Shown here: positions 1 through 7,459 of the stretch, piece after piece
Numbering within the stretch: position 1 is the stretch's first letter
How the letters are laid out: each line of letters opens with the position of its first letter
Source of the DNA: Candidatus Methanoplasma sp.
GTDB lineage: Archaea; Thermoplasmatota; Thermoplasmata; Methanomassiliicoccales; Methanomethylophilaceae
Direction: 5' to 3'
NCBI GenBank assembly: GCA_031261625.1
Contig: JAISJG010000012.1
Span: 1 to 21,093, forward strand
DNA length: 21,093 bases
The notes under the pieces: generated by a model
Database searches by the model: none
What the model saw: the letters and a program-made list of their open reading frames with translations, nothing else
Told to the model about the DNA's origin: nothing
Made by a program: the position numbers and the translations under genes

Positions 1-357
1 TCGCTGGCAATGACTGTGCTAAGGCATGAAAACTTATCTTCCAATGTATCCAGAAAGCTCATAGACAGTATGGATTTCAGAAAGGGAGTCGCCAATGCAT
101 TCCTTATCGGACAGTTATGTAAGGCAGATGGCACAAAAGAAAAGGTCGGTCCGGAGTTGTTCGAATTGGCATTCAATATGTTCAGAAAGACAAGAAGAAC
201 AGTCGGATGTAGGGTGGTTGCTATAGACTGTAAGGAAAGTCTGATAAGTTACTATGAGCAATTCGGATTTAGGTTGATTAGTGATATCAACTCCGAAACG
301 CACCTCTATCGTATGGCAAAGCTATTGTCGGAAAAAATAGCAAAACCCGACACATAA
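1..357 (+). CDS. GNAT-family N-acetyltransferase, 5'-truncated by window edge
   Basis: The frame is open from the first base of the window (S-L-A-M...), so the ATG at 10 is probably internal and the gene starts upstream. The visible part resembles the C-terminal half of a GNAT acetyltransferase. A hydrophobic strand (AFLIGQLCKADGTKEKVGPEL) stands where the acetyl-CoA loop normally lies. It is followed by a strand (CRVVAIDCKESLISYYEQFGF) with the family's typical ending, in which an Asn/Asp-rich strand leads into a helix and the Y-x-x-x-GF motif. The usual R/Q-x-x-G-x-G/A pyrophosphate loop is not well preserved (TKEKVGPEL). GNAT enzymes transfer acetyl from acetyl-CoA to an amine; the substrate here cannot be told. 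Some small GNATs of this shape are toxins paired with an upstream antitoxin, but the neighbour is outside the window. It ends with TAA. Confidence 0.6.
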   Translation, partial: SLAMTVLRHENLSSNVSRKLIDSMDFRKGVANAFLIGQLCKADGTKEKVGPELFELAFNMFRKTRRTVGCRVVAIDCKESLISYYEQFGFRLISDINSETHLYRMAKLLSEKIAKPDT

Positions 358-372
358 ACCTCACTCAAAGGC

Positions 373-407
373 TCCGTGACAGTGCGCACCCATCCGCCCG
401 TCACGGA
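373..407. other. 8-bp inverted repeat in the gap after the GNAT gene
   Basis: TCCGTGAC (373-380) pairs with GTCACGGA (400-407) around a 19-nt loop. It lies between the acetyltransferase stop and the promoter of the next gene, so it could be a 3'-end structure or an operator. No T-tract follows it, and its function is unknown. Confidence 0.35.
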
Positions 408-426
408 ACCGGACCTGAGAAATATC

Positions 427-433
427 TATTTAT
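427..433 (+). promoter_or_regulatory. Putative TATA box for the 464-1929 gene pair
   Basis: TATTTAT centred near 430 predicts initiation near 456, eight bases before the ATG at 464. A G-rich stretch (GGTGGG) sits immediately before the start codon. The spacing fits archaeal TBP/TFB promoters. Confidence 0.5.
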
Positions 434-463
434 CGAAAGACCCTTGAGGGGGACGGTGGGTAA

Positions 464-802
464 ATGGCACTTCTGCAGAAAAGAATAAAGGTCTTCGTAT
501 TGGAGAAGACCGTGGTCGGTGAGCTGGATCTCACCGTCGAAGGATTCTACAGGAATGTACTTGCATTCAATTTCGATGTGAAAAAGAAGAGATATCTTCA
601 CATCCAAGTAAGATCGGATGCCCCCGTCGATGTGGCCGTAGCCAACTCCGACGGTTCATCGCTCACCCACAAAGAACGTATAATACAGACGGAGATCGGT
701 CCCGTACCGACAGGCTCCAACAAGGACATGGGGATATTTTTCGGAGTAGTCCCCGGAGACAAGGCGACCGTGGAAGCGGAGATATGGATGGATAAGGAAT
801 GA
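464..802 (+). CDS. Hypothetical soluble beta-rich protein, first gene of a coupled pair
   Basis: This protein of 112 residues has no signal peptide or membrane segment. It alternates hydrophobic strands with turns (KVFVLEKTVVGELDLTVEG, then RYLHIQVRSDAPVDVAVAN, then KDMGIFFGVVPGDKATVEA), which suggests a single compact beta-sandwich. The VRSDAPVDVAVANSDG stretch recalls small binding domains such as GOLD or PPC-like folds, but I do not recognise a named family. The start at 464 is favoured by the upstream TATA box and a GGTGGG ribosome-binding site. Its stop overlaps the start of the membrane-protein gene (ATGA at 799-802), so the two are translated together and probably act together, perhaps with this protein as a cytoplasmic or peripheral partner. 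Confidence 0.75.
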   Translation: MALLQKRIKVFVLEKTVVGELDLTVEGFYRNVLAFNFDVKKKRYLHIQVRSDAPVDVAVANSDGSSLTHKERIIQTEIGPVPTGSNKDMGIFFGVVPGDKATVEAEIWMDKE

Positions 803-1929
803 AACTCCACATAGAGAACGGAAAAGGGACCGATTTCTGGGCAGAGGATCTTCCGGAAGGTCTGTCATTGGTCAGGGCGTGCGACAAGCTCACTATGGCC
901 GTCGCAATAGCCGCGTTTATCTTTTCGATCATTTTCATAATCTACAGAAGCACCAACGGCGAGCTTCCGTTACAGGACGCGATACCGTGGCTTTCCGTCC
1001 CGTTCTTCATTTGCGGCATTATCTATTATCTGCGCACCAGATTCTGGATACTGATAATACTGGCAGCCGCTGCTGTCGTTCTCTGGTTCATCGATATCCC
1101 GATGCCTTTGCTGATACTGGTACTGTTGCTGACCATAGGCGCGCCCGGTGTCGTAGCCATCGTGGAAGCGATCCAGAGATGGATGTTCTACAGGGTTCTG
1201 CACACGATCGAATACGTGAACGTGAAAAAGAAATTATCCTTCACGGAGAAGTTCATAGTGTTCCTTTTCAACGTTCCCGTGGACATCGACACAAGGAACA
1301 TTACAATGGATTACGGGCTCCGCAGATCCGGCATCCCGTGGAAAGAGATGCTCGGAACGATATCGCTGGGTCTTATGGTCGGCATGTTCATTTGGATATA
1401 CATATCCATGAACCCGGTGATAATGGACCTCAGCGGAGAACTGGACCTTTCAAGCATAGGTTCCGCACCGTTCCTGATATTCACGATCATCCTGTACATC
1501 CCGATAATCGTGCTCCCGTGGTCGATATTCAAGTCGCTCAACGTCAGAGTGGAGACGCATTACAGGGACTTCAAAGTGTACAACGGCGTCAGATCCACGA
1601 TCCAGACGATGGTAGTCCCCATTGTCGCCGCGTTCATACTGGTGTTCACGGCATTGGCATCCTCGGATTATCTTGCCGTTCTGTTCTACATCGGAATGTC
1701 GGTGGTCATGGTCACCGCCATTGTAGGGCTGGCGGCCGCATTCTATTATGTGGGGTTCGAGACCGTACTTATTAACGATATAGTCTCAAAATGGAAGAAA
1801 TTCAGACCTGTTCCCATATTCATAGGACTGAAAGCGAAGGAACAGAAGAAAGAAGAGGTCCCCGGGACCCCCAACAGGGATACCGAGGACTTCGGGAAAC
1901 TTGTACTCCCGGATAACAATAACAAATGA
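799..1929 (+). CDS. Polytopic membrane protein of unknown function (about 8 TM)
   Basis: The protein has 376 residues and about eight hydrophobic segments by eye: residues 31-49, 62-78, 82-98, 103-124, 184-203, 222-244, 271-288 and 293-317. A cytosolic-looking loop of about 60 residues (125-183) and a charged C-terminal tail (from about 330, rich in K/E, ending in an Asn run) lie outside the membrane. The short hydrophilic N-terminus has no cleavable signal. I see no transporter or enzyme motif that names a family. It is translationally coupled to the preceding soluble protein by an ATGA overlap, so a two-component membrane complex is plausible. The stop TGA at 1927-1929 directly abuts the stop of the convergent gene at 1930. 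Confidence 0.8.
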   Translation: MKLHIENGKGTDFWAEDLPEGLSLVRACDKLTMAVAIAAFIFSIIFIIYRSTNGELPLQDAIPWLSVPFFICGIIYYLRTRFWILIILAAAAVVLWFIDIPMPLLILVLLLTIGAPGVVAIVEAIQRWMFYRVLHTIEYVNVKKKLSFTEKFIVFLFNVPVDIDTRNITMDYGLRRSGIPWKEMLGTISLGLMVGMFIWIYISMNPVIMDLSGELDLSSIGSAPFLIFTIILYIPIIVLPWSIFKSLNVRVETHYRDFKVYNGVRSTIQTMVVPIVAAFILVFTALASSDYLAVLFYIGMSVVMVTAIVGLAAAFYYVGFETVLINDIVSKWKKFRPVPIFIGLKAKEQKKEEVPGTPNRDTEDFGKLVLPDNNNK

Positions 1930-2364
1930 TCAGAACAGGAAGTCCTTGTTGGGCCTGCCGGGCGAGTCCAGCGAACGGAAGATGGGTTTGAACACTTCCG
2001 CCGAGGATATCCCGGGCGTTTTGTTGATCCCGAGCAGTTCGGGTTCCTTGTTGTTGTTGATTATTATTTTGTATCTCTGTTCTTTGCCGCCGACGGCCAC
2101 AAAGTGGGCGTCATAGTTCTGGACGATGTCCAGTACGACATCCGCCATGAACTGTATATCGTCAGGCGTCAGTTCATCCGGCACCGTGATGAAGAACGAG
2201 CTTTCTTCGGTCTCGCCGTTAAGCAGGAACATGATCTCCGACCGTCCCATGAGTTCTTCGAATCTCTCTCCGTTGTCCCTTTCGTTGGCCAGAGTGGTCA
2301 GACGTTCTTTGGTGACCTGCGGAATATCGAGGTAAAGTGCCTCTTTGCCGAGTATGCTCCACAT
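1930..2364 (-). CDS. Hypothetical protein
   Basis: I do not recognise this protein of 144 residues. It is acidic with mixed alpha/beta character and starts MWSILGKEALYLDIPQ. A centre resembling a small sensor or regulatory domain (MFLLNGETEESSFFITVPDE, then a helix DDIQFMADVVLDIVQNYD, then strand HFVAVGGKEQRYKIIINNN) is followed by a Pro/Gly-rich tail. The same frame is open to an ATG at 2487. The extra 41 residues read like non-coding sequence (CGGCPK, RPHTRHSFRR), and a TATA box at 2384-2391 lies inside them, 24-26 bp before the ATG at 2364. A leaderless start at 2364 is therefore chosen. The gene is convergent with the membrane protein, with no intergenic base between the stops. Confidence 0.65.
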   Translation of the reverse strand: MWSILGKEALYLDIPQVTKERLTTLANERDNGERFEELMGRSEIMFLLNGETEESSFFITVPDELTPDDIQFMADVVLDIVQNYDAHFVAVGGKEQRYKIIINNNKEPELLGINKTPGISSAEVFKPIFRSLDSPGRPNKDFLF

Positions 2365-2652
2365 GTTATCGGGAATCCTGTCCGTATAATTAAGGGATTT
2401 GATGTTTCGGCGGAAGGAATGGCGTGTATGGGGCCGTATGCCGATAATATTCACTTTCGGACACCCCCCGCAATCGCTTATATGCATGATTCAAAATGAC
2501 AGTAATCGCTATCGATGACGGATAGTCAGGCGACTCCGAATCGAAGGGTCAGGTAAACAATAAACGGATGTTGTAGGGAGTGCGGACAGTACTATGTAGT
2601 TCGATACGAGAGAATTGCCACAGAATAAAATTTCGTACATGACTATCGATGA
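2365..2652. other. Gene-free stretch with a relic promoter at the edge of the accessory scar
   Basis: No gene-length frame is supported here. On the plus strand a TATA-like TTATAT (2478-2483) lies about 34 bp before an ATG at 2515. That ATG opens a frame of only 13 codons (MTDSQATPNRRVR, then TAA). It could be the original start of the ADP-ribosyltransferase-like gene now separated from its body by several stops, or chance. No tRNA or other RNA gene was recognised. Confidence 0.35.
2384..2391 (-). promoter_or_regulatory. Putative TATA box deciding the start at 2364
   Basis: On the minus strand AATTATAC, preceded by AAATCCCTT, is centred about 24-26 bp before the ATG at 2364. This implies a leaderless transcript and argues against the longer 185-residue reading. 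Confidence 0.5.
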
Positions 2653-2988
2653 AACGAGGCGCACATTCCCATTATCCTGTCTTTTGGAAACACCTTCAGA
2701 GGAAGAATATTCGAAGGTATTGAAGATGCTACATCCGGCACGATATGGATACCGCAAGGGTACACATCAACATCGGTTGTTTGGAAAGGAGCCGATGATT
2801 TTACTCATTCCGGGGACATTGTGATCATAAGATATCCAGGAGGAAGAGGCGGCGTGGTGTTTATGAAGGGTAATACTTCATGGGCGGACGAATGGGAGTT
2901 CGTGCTCAAAAAAGGAAGTGTATTAAGTAAGGTTGGTAATACCAAAGTTGATGATTCAGGGAACTGGATTTTCGAGGTGATCAGATGA
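2653..2988 (+). pseudogene. ADP-ribosyltransferase (ART)-like domain, N-terminus missing
   Basis: The frame is open from 2653, just after an in-frame TGA at 2650-2652, to TGA at 2986-2988. It encodes 111 residues and has no ATG, GTG or TTG near its beginning; the first Met is deep inside. The translation carries the three elements of R-S-E class ADP-ribosyltransferases in order. NTFRGRIFEG contains the first-strand Arg, GYTSTSVVWKG the S-T-S motif, and SWADEWEFVLKKGS the E-x-E catalytic pair followed by the conserved strand. Such domains transfer ADP-ribose from NAD+ to a protein and occur as toxins, effectors or phage-borne enzymes. The helical N-terminal half of the fold is lacking, so this is a decayed copy, a frameshifted gene or a sequencing error. 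An upstream frame in -1 register (TTG at 2615, ATG at 2639) could supply an N-terminus only through a frameshift. Confidence 0.6.
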
Positions 2989-3146
2989 TGAACTGTGATG
3001 AAGATGTTACATTCCCCGCTAGTTTTGCAGGAATGTGGGATAAAAAGGAGCGCAGAATCATTACTCCGGCCGAGATGCTGAAACGCGGAATGATCACAGA
3101 AGAAGAACTCGGCAAGTTCAGTTTCGTTGTGAACATGACCGAATAA
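2985..3146 (+). CDS. 53-residue ORF overlapping the ART-like frame
   Basis: It starts MMNCDEDVTFPASF at 2985 and ends TAA at 3144-3146. The start overlaps the ART-like stop (ATGA), the same coupling seen in real operons of this window, which supports it as a genuine gene of the ancestral module. It is acidic at the front and has a helix-turn segment (RRIITPAEMLKRGMITEEEL) before a short final strand. I do not recognise a family. By position it could be an immunity or antitoxin partner of the ART-like protein, but nothing in the sequence proves this. If the ART frame is dead, this ORF may be translated alone or not at all. Confidence 0.5.
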   Translation: MMNCDEDVTFPASFAGMWDKKERRIITPAEMLKRGMITEEELGKFSFVVNMTE

Positions 3147-3229
3147 TCTGTTCATATATCGGTTGTAATTCTACGAAAAAGAAGTGCCCCGGATGATGAA
3201 TTGCGGTAAAGATAAGCGGATGGGACGAT

Positions 3230-3411
3230 ATGACTTCAATAATCGAAGTAAATCCGACACTCGTGACAGGAATCAGGAAACACCTGAACCCATTTAACTC
3301 GAAGTCGTTTATGATCCTCGGTCAGATCGTGTTTCAGACGAGGAAAGGGTTGAACGGGTGAAAAGGTCTGCAGAATATCACAAGGAGTCCCTCAGACAAC
3401 TGAGCGAATAA
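3230..3411 (+). pseudogene. Broken small ORF (frameshifted remnant)
   Basis: Two adjacent frames look protein-like but do not join. One runs from ATG 3230 (MTSIIEVNPTLVTGIRKH...) to TGA at 3359-3361, 43 codons. The other, in the next frame, runs from about 3298 to TAA 3409-3411 and encodes a charged helical tail (VYDPRSDRVSDEERVERVKR, then SAEYHKESLRQLSE). A single base change near 3300 would fuse them into a protein of about 60 residues. In the tail's own frame an ATG at 3193 (MMNCGKDKRM...) leads to an in-frame TAA at 3295-3297. Its first four residues match the start of the 53-residue ORF, which may be chance. Together with the ART-like frame this marks 2500-3420 as a decaying accessory module. 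Confidence 0.35.
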
Positions 3412-3495
3412 TCACCACATGTTTTGACAGAATCCGTTGAAAAAATCATGTGTATGTCAAATCACACAGCCCGATTGCTATATTTATCTCGAAAG

Positions 3496-3503
3496 TTTAA
3501 AAA
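3496..3503 (+). promoter_or_regulatory. Putative TATA box of trpS
   Basis: TTTAAAAA centred near 3500 lies 29 bp before the ATG at 3529, which predicts a leaderless or nearly leaderless mRNA. A second AT-rich element (TATATTTAT, about 3479-3487) lies further upstream. Confidence 0.5.
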
Positions 3504-3528
3504 TGGTAATATCTTCTCCCGTAGACAT

Positions 3529-4650
3529 ATGGCTGAGGATTTCATGGTCACACCCTGGGAGGTAACCGGGGACATAGACTACGACCTTCTGATGAAAAGG
3601 TTCGGTACTACTCCGATAGATGATGCTCTCCTGGAGAGACTGGGTAAGTACGGTGACGTCCATCCGATGCTGAAAAGAGGGATATTCTACACCCACAGGG
3701 ATGTGGGAAAACTCCTCGACGAGTACGATAAAGGGAACAAATTCGTTCTTTACACCGGCCGCGGCCCTTCCGGGCAGACGCACCTCGGGCACATGATGCC
3801 GTGGATCTTCAATAAGTGGGTCCAGGACACATTCAAAGTTCCCATGCTCTTTCAGATGACCGACGACGAGAAGTTCCTGTTCAAGGACCTTTCGCTGAAG
3901 GACACCAAAAGCCTGGCATATCAGAACGCATTGGATTTCATCGCACTCGGATTCGACCCTGATAATACAAAGATAATACTCGATACGGAGAACATAAAGA
4001 CACTGTATCCTATCGCACTCAAAGTAGCGAAGAAAGTCACATTCTCCACCGCGAAAGCGGTATTCGGATTCGACAATTCAACGAACATCGGATCGATATT
4101 CTTCACGACCATCCAGGCGGCGCCTGCCTTCCTGCCGACCGAACAAGCGGGAAAACAGGTCCCGTGTCTCATCCCCTGCGGAATAGACCAGGATCCCCAC
4201 TTCAGAGTGGCAAGAGATGTCGCGCCCGGCCTCGGATATCCGAAGCCTACGATGATCTACTGCAAGATGCTCCCCGGACTCGGCGGCGGGGACAAGATGT
4301 CCTCTTCCGACGAGTTGGGAACAATATACACCACGGACACTCCTAAAGATGTCAAGAAGAAGGTGGGCCGCGCGTTCACCGGTGGCCGTGTATCTGTGGA
4401 GGAACAGAAGAAGTGCGGCGGAAATCCCGAAATATGTGCCGTATTCAAGTACAATTACTACCTTTTTGAAAAGGACGATGAGAAGATCAACGAACTCGCC
4501 GACAAATGCAGAAGGGGAGAGATCCTCTGTGGCGAGTGCAAGGTTGCGCTCACAGGAAAGATCAACGTGTTCCTCGAGGAACACCAGGCGAAAAGAGAAG
4601 AGGCCAAAGAGGTCATCGACAAGATGGCGTTCGAGGGCTTCAAGTGGTGA
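3529..4650 (+). CDS. trpS: Tryptophanyl-tRNA synthetase
   Basis: This class I aminoacyl-tRNA synthetase charges tRNA(Trp) with tryptophan in the cytoplasm. The protein has 373 residues, the usual length of the archaeal/eukaryotic type. The N-terminus MAEDFMVTPWEVTGDIDYD is the typical archaeal TrpRS opening. The HIGH-equivalent GPSGQTHLGH is at residues 79-88 and the KMSSS loop (GGGDKMSSS) at 256-260. The region between them carries the QMTDDEKF and PCGIDQDPHFR signatures of the family. The frame is open further upstream to a TTG at 3424, but the extra residues do not look like TrpRS, and the TATA box at 3496 supports the start at 3529. pheS follows after five bases, so the two synthetases form an operon. 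Confidence 0.95.
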   Translation: MAEDFMVTPWEVTGDIDYDLLMKRFGTTPIDDALLERLGKYGDVHPMLKRGIFYTHRDVGKLLDEYDKGNKFVLYTGRGPSGQTHLGHMMPWIFNKWVQDTFKVPMLFQMTDDEKFLFKDLSLKDTKSLAYQNALDFIALGFDPDNTKIILDTENIKTLYPIALKVAKKVTFSTAKAVFGFDNSTNIGSIFFTTIQAAPAFLPTEQAGKQVPCLIPCGIDQDPHFRVARDVAPGLGYPKPTMIYCKMLPGLGGGDKMSSSDELGTIYTTDTPKDVKKKVGRAFTGGRVSVEEQKKCGGNPEICAVFKYNYYLFEKDDEKINELADKCRRGEILCGECKVALTGKINVFLEEHQAKREEAKEVIDKMAFEGFKW

Positions 4651-4655
4651 ATATA

Positions 4656-6173
4656 ATGGCAATCCCGGATATCTTGGAAGGACTCAGCTACAATGAGAAA
4701 AGACTGTTGCTGGCACTTGACGGTGCAGGGGGCAGCAGTTCTCCTACGGACCTTATTTCCGCAGGTAAATTCGATCTCGAAGTGGAGATTATGGGTGCGG
4801 CATCATGGCTCGCATCCAAAGGCCTCGCGGAGATGAAAGAAGATGTCAGCAAGTTCTACGAGATCGCAGACAAAAAAGCAGCGGAAAGTCTCCCGGAGAG
4901 GCGTGCATTATCATCCATAACCGAGGCGGGAGGAAAACTGTCCCTCGACGCATTGGCATCCAAGATGTCCGGAGGCGAGGATAAGATCGCCGTGGGCTGG
5001 CTCAAGAGGAAAGGACTTGCAGATATCGTCACGGAAGGCGAGTCTAAAGTACTCATCCTTACCGATGCCGGGAAAAAGGCATCTGGAGGCAGGATGCCCG
5101 ATGAGGACCTCCTCGACCGTTTATTCAAGGCTCCCATTCCGGAGGCAGAGGCCGATGCGAAGATCATCAAAGACCTCAAAGGCCGCCAGGGGCTCATCCA
5201 GGACCGTCTTGTCACAAAAAGGGAGATAAAACTTACACCTGCAGGAAAAGAGGCCGCAGGTTCCGGAATAGAACTCAAAAAGCAGGTCACCGACATCACT
5301 GACCGCTTGATCCAGAGCGGCGAATGGAAGGATGTCGAATTCAGAAAATACGATGTGCACACATTCGCACCTTCCGCCATACCCGCGAAGAAACACCCGC
5401 TTACAAGGTTGGGAGTGGAAGTGAGAAGAATGTTCACGGAGATGGGATTCACGGAGATGTCATCCGAATACGTTCAGCCGGCGTTCTGGAATCTCGACGT
5501 GCTTTTCACGCCCCAGGACCACCCCGCAAGGGACCTCCAGGATACTTTCTATTTGGAGAATCCCGCAAGCATAAGGATCGAGGACGACGAACTGGTGCAG
5601 AAGGTCAGAGACCTTCACGAGAACGGCGGACCCACAGGTTCCACCGGGTGGGGAGGCAGTTGGTCCAGGGAGAAGGCGGAATCCGCCCTTCTGAGGACAC
5701 ATAGCACCGTAAGCAGCATAAGATACATCGCGGAGCACCCCGAAGCACCGCAGAAGGCATTCTCCATATCGAGGATATTCAGGAACGAGTCCATCGACTC
5801 CACTCATCTTCCGGAGTTCACGCAGATCGAAGGTATCGTCATCGACGAGAACGGGAATTTCGATATGCTCATCTCGATAATACGTGAATTCTATTCGAGG
5901 ATGGGATTCGATCAGATCAGGATAAGGCCGGCATACTTCCCGTACACCGAACCGTCACTTGAACTCGAAGTGTTCTTCAACGGGAAATGGATGGAGCTCG
6001 GGGGCGCAGGGATATTCAGACCCGAGGTCGTCGAACCCTTCGGTGTGAAGCACCCGGTGCTCGCATGGGGATTCGGATTCGAGAGACTGGCTATGCTGAA
6101 ATGGAACATCAAGGATATCAGAGATCTGTACATATCGGATCTCGACACCCTCAAGAAGAATGCAGTGTTCTGA
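4656..6173 (+). CDS. pheS: Phenylalanyl-tRNA synthetase alpha subunit
   Basis: This class II synthetase subunit holds the catalytic centre of the alpha2-beta2 PheRS that charges tRNA(Phe). It has 505 residues, matching the long archaeal form with N-terminal winged-helix DNA-binding-like repeats (about residues 1-200). The catalytic domain shows motif 1 (HPLTRLGVEVRRMF, 247-260), motif 2 (FRNESIDSTHLPEFTQIEG, 375-393), the GGAGIFRPEV loop (449-458) and motif 3 (GFGFERLAM, 472-480). The start at 4656 is set by a GGTGA ribosome-binding site overlapping the trpS stop; the frame continues further upstream only as a shadow of trpS. The beta subunit gene is not in this window. A short hairpin (6180-6185 with 6193-6198) follows the stop within the convergent gene. 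Confidence 0.96.
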   Translation: MAIPDILEGLSYNEKRLLLALDGAGGSSSPTDLISAGKFDLEVEIMGAASWLASKGLAEMKEDVSKFYEIADKKAAESLPERRALSSITEAGGKLSLDALASKMSGGEDKIAVGWLKRKGLADIVTEGESKVLILTDAGKKASGGRMPDEDLLDRLFKAPIPEAEADAKIIKDLKGRQGLIQDRLVTKREIKLTPAGKEAAGSGIELKKQVTDITDRLIQSGEWKDVEFRKYDVHTFAPSAIPAKKHPLTRLGVEVRRMFTEMGFTEMSSEYVQPAFWNLDVLFTPQDHPARDLQDTFYLENPASIRIEDDELVQKVRDLHENGGPTGSTGWGGSWSREKAESALLRTHSTVSSIRYIAEHPEAPQKAFSISRIFRNESIDSTHLPEFTQIEGIVIDENGNFDMLISIIREFYSRMGFDQIRIRPAYFPYTEPSLELEVFFNGKWMELGGAGIFRPEVVEPFGVKHPVLAWGFGFERLAMLKWNIKDIRDLYISDLDTLKKNAVF

Positions 6174-6174
6174 T

Positions 6175-7392
6175 TCAGAAACGGACTTCCTTTCCGTTCT
6201 TAATATTCTCGGTCAGTGAATCGATACGATCTCTCAGCGTGTCTTTTTTACAGACGCGCGACGCTTTGTTGAGGTAGCTGAGCGTTTCTTCGATCTTCCC
6301 GCGTTTGTATGATATTCCTGCCCTCAGGAAAAGGATCTCGTCGATCTTGGTGGCGTCGTTGTCTTTGGAAAGAACCTGATATGCGGTGCTTATGAAAGAT
6401 TCCGCTTCGTTGTATTTCTCCAATCTGAAGAGGGAGTTCGCAGCAACTATGGCCGCGCGGGCCGATCCGCGTTCCTTGAATATCGCGGATGCCAGTTCGA
6501 ACGCCTTCGATGCGTTACCTGATACGAGTTCTGCTTCCGCCCTGATTATCGCGGATTCCGGTGATCTGTAATCGTCCAGCACCTCGGCGCAAAGAAGGGC
6601 ATCTTCCGCATCGTCGCACGCGATGGCTATCTTGGACCTGATACCGTATACCGGTTCGACGTATTTCGGTACAGGTTTGAGTTCCTTTATTATCGCTAAC
6701 AGGTCCTCGTTGGGATTCTCAAGGAATACCTCGGACTCCCTTAAGATGAGTTTACAGGCTTCTGTGGATCTTCCCGCCTTCACCAGGTGGTACAGTCTTT
6801 CCTGATCATCGTCGCCGTTGTCCATCCACCAGTCCGCCGCATTGCTGTGCCAGGCCCTGATCTTCTCCGGATCCGATGTCGAGATGTATTTTTCGCGGAC
6901 GTTGTCACTTATGACGGTCATTCCTTCGAAATTCGCGGGGATAACACCGGTGCTGGTCTCAGGAAGTGTCTTCCTCGGAACGGAAACTCTGAACACGCAT
7001 GCCAATCCGAAAGTCTCCCTGTCCGGAGGACTGAGGTTCCCCCATATCGTCCCCGGATCGCATCTTTTCATATCCAGCAGGCTGTCTATGATGACACCGG
7101 ACGATTCGAAATGGTGTTTCAGGATATTGGCTTCTGCCACACCTTCCGGAAGAAGATAGTATGCCTTCCTTTTGGTACCGGAAGTGCGTATGTGTGCCTG
7201 CCATTCGTCGATCTTTCCCCCTTCTTTCAGTTTTTTGAGCTCCAGCGAAGCGTGTGCACGGGAAATTCCGAGCACGGACGCTACACCGTCCTGAGTAAGG
7301 TCGAACGGGACGTTGAACAGCTTTTCCGGACCGACTTCCGGGAACCGGCTCAAATGAAGGAGCGCTCTTTCTCTGATGGTTGCGTTATCCAT
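6175..7392 (-). CDS. Winged-helix protein with TPR-like repeats, putative transcriptional regulator
   Basis: The protein has 405 residues. Residues about 25-85 form a winged helix-turn-helix (FDLTQDGVASVLGISRAHASLELKKLKEGGKI, followed by a wing KRKAYYLLPEG). The middle is less clear. The C-terminal half (about 190-405) is a run of paired helices of TPR/solenoid type (AEAELVSGNASKAFELASAI, LFRLEKYNEAESFISTAYQV, AGISYKRGKIEETLSYLNKA). This layout is seen in putative regulators of Thermoplasmatota. The ligand and target are unknown. Two ATGs are possible, 7404 and 7392. A TATA box at 7419-7426 predicts initiation near 7396, favouring the leaderless start at 7392. It is divergent from dtdA across a shared promoter and convergent with pheS with one base between stops. 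Confidence 0.75.
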   Translation of the reverse strand: MDNATIRERALLHLSRFPEVGPEKLFNVPFDLTQDGVASVLGISRAHASLELKKLKEGGKIDEWQAHIRTSGTKRKAYYLLPEGVAEANILKHHFESSGVIIDSLLDMKRCDPGTIWGNLSPPDRETFGLACVFRVSVPRKTLPETSTGVIPANFEGMTVISDNVREKYISTSDPEKIRAWHSNAADWWMDNGDDDQERLYHLVKAGRSTEACKLILRESEVFLENPNEDLLAIIKELKPVPKYVEPVYGIRSKIAIACDDAEDALLCAEVLDDYRSPESAIIRAEAELVSGNASKAFELASAIFKERGSARAAIVAANSLFRLEKYNEAESFISTAYQVLSKDNDATKIDEILFLRAGISYKRGKIEETLSYLNKASRVCKKDTLRDRIDSLTENIKNGKEVRF

Positions 7393-7418
7393 GGAATAAA
7401 CCATGCATGCCGTAGTTG

Positions 7419-7427
7419 ATTTATATC
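7419..7427. promoter_or_regulatory. Shared bidirectional TATA element
   Basis: The sequence ATTTATATC reads as a TATA box on both strands. On minus it predicts a start near 7396 for the TPR regulator. On plus it predicts a start near 7449 for dtdA, whose AGGAG ribosome-binding site precedes ATG 7460. One core element apparently serves both genes. Confidence 0.45.
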
Positions 7428-7459
7428 ATCTTCGCGTCAATAGTGGATAGGAGCACCAC

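Noticed and set aside
2365..2487. N-terminal extension of the 1930-2364 gene to ATG 2487
   Set aside because: The extra residues look non-coding and contain the TATA box that fits a leaderless start at 2364.
2598..2640. GTTCGA-containing stretch as a tRNA T-arm or att site
   Set aside because: No acceptor, anticodon or D arm can be folded around it, and the T-arm consensus is incomplete.
2615..2824. A 69-codon plus-strand frame starting at TTG
   Set aside because: It overlaps the ART-like frame in another register, has no domain-like pattern, and the ART motifs in the alternative frame are far more convincing.
3423..3460. TTTGACA/TGTCAAA inverted repeat upstream of trpS
   Set aside because: It is only 7 bp with a 24-base gap, and it lies well upstream of the trpS TATA box; likely chance.
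3424..3528. N-terminal extension of trpS to TTG 3424
   Set aside because: The added 35 residues do not resemble TrpRS, include two AT-rich promoter elements and precede a typical MAEDFMVTPWEV start.
4506..4655. N-terminal extension of pheS into trpS
   Set aside because: It is a shadow frame of trpS; a ribosome-binding site and the family-typical N-terminus place the start at 4656.
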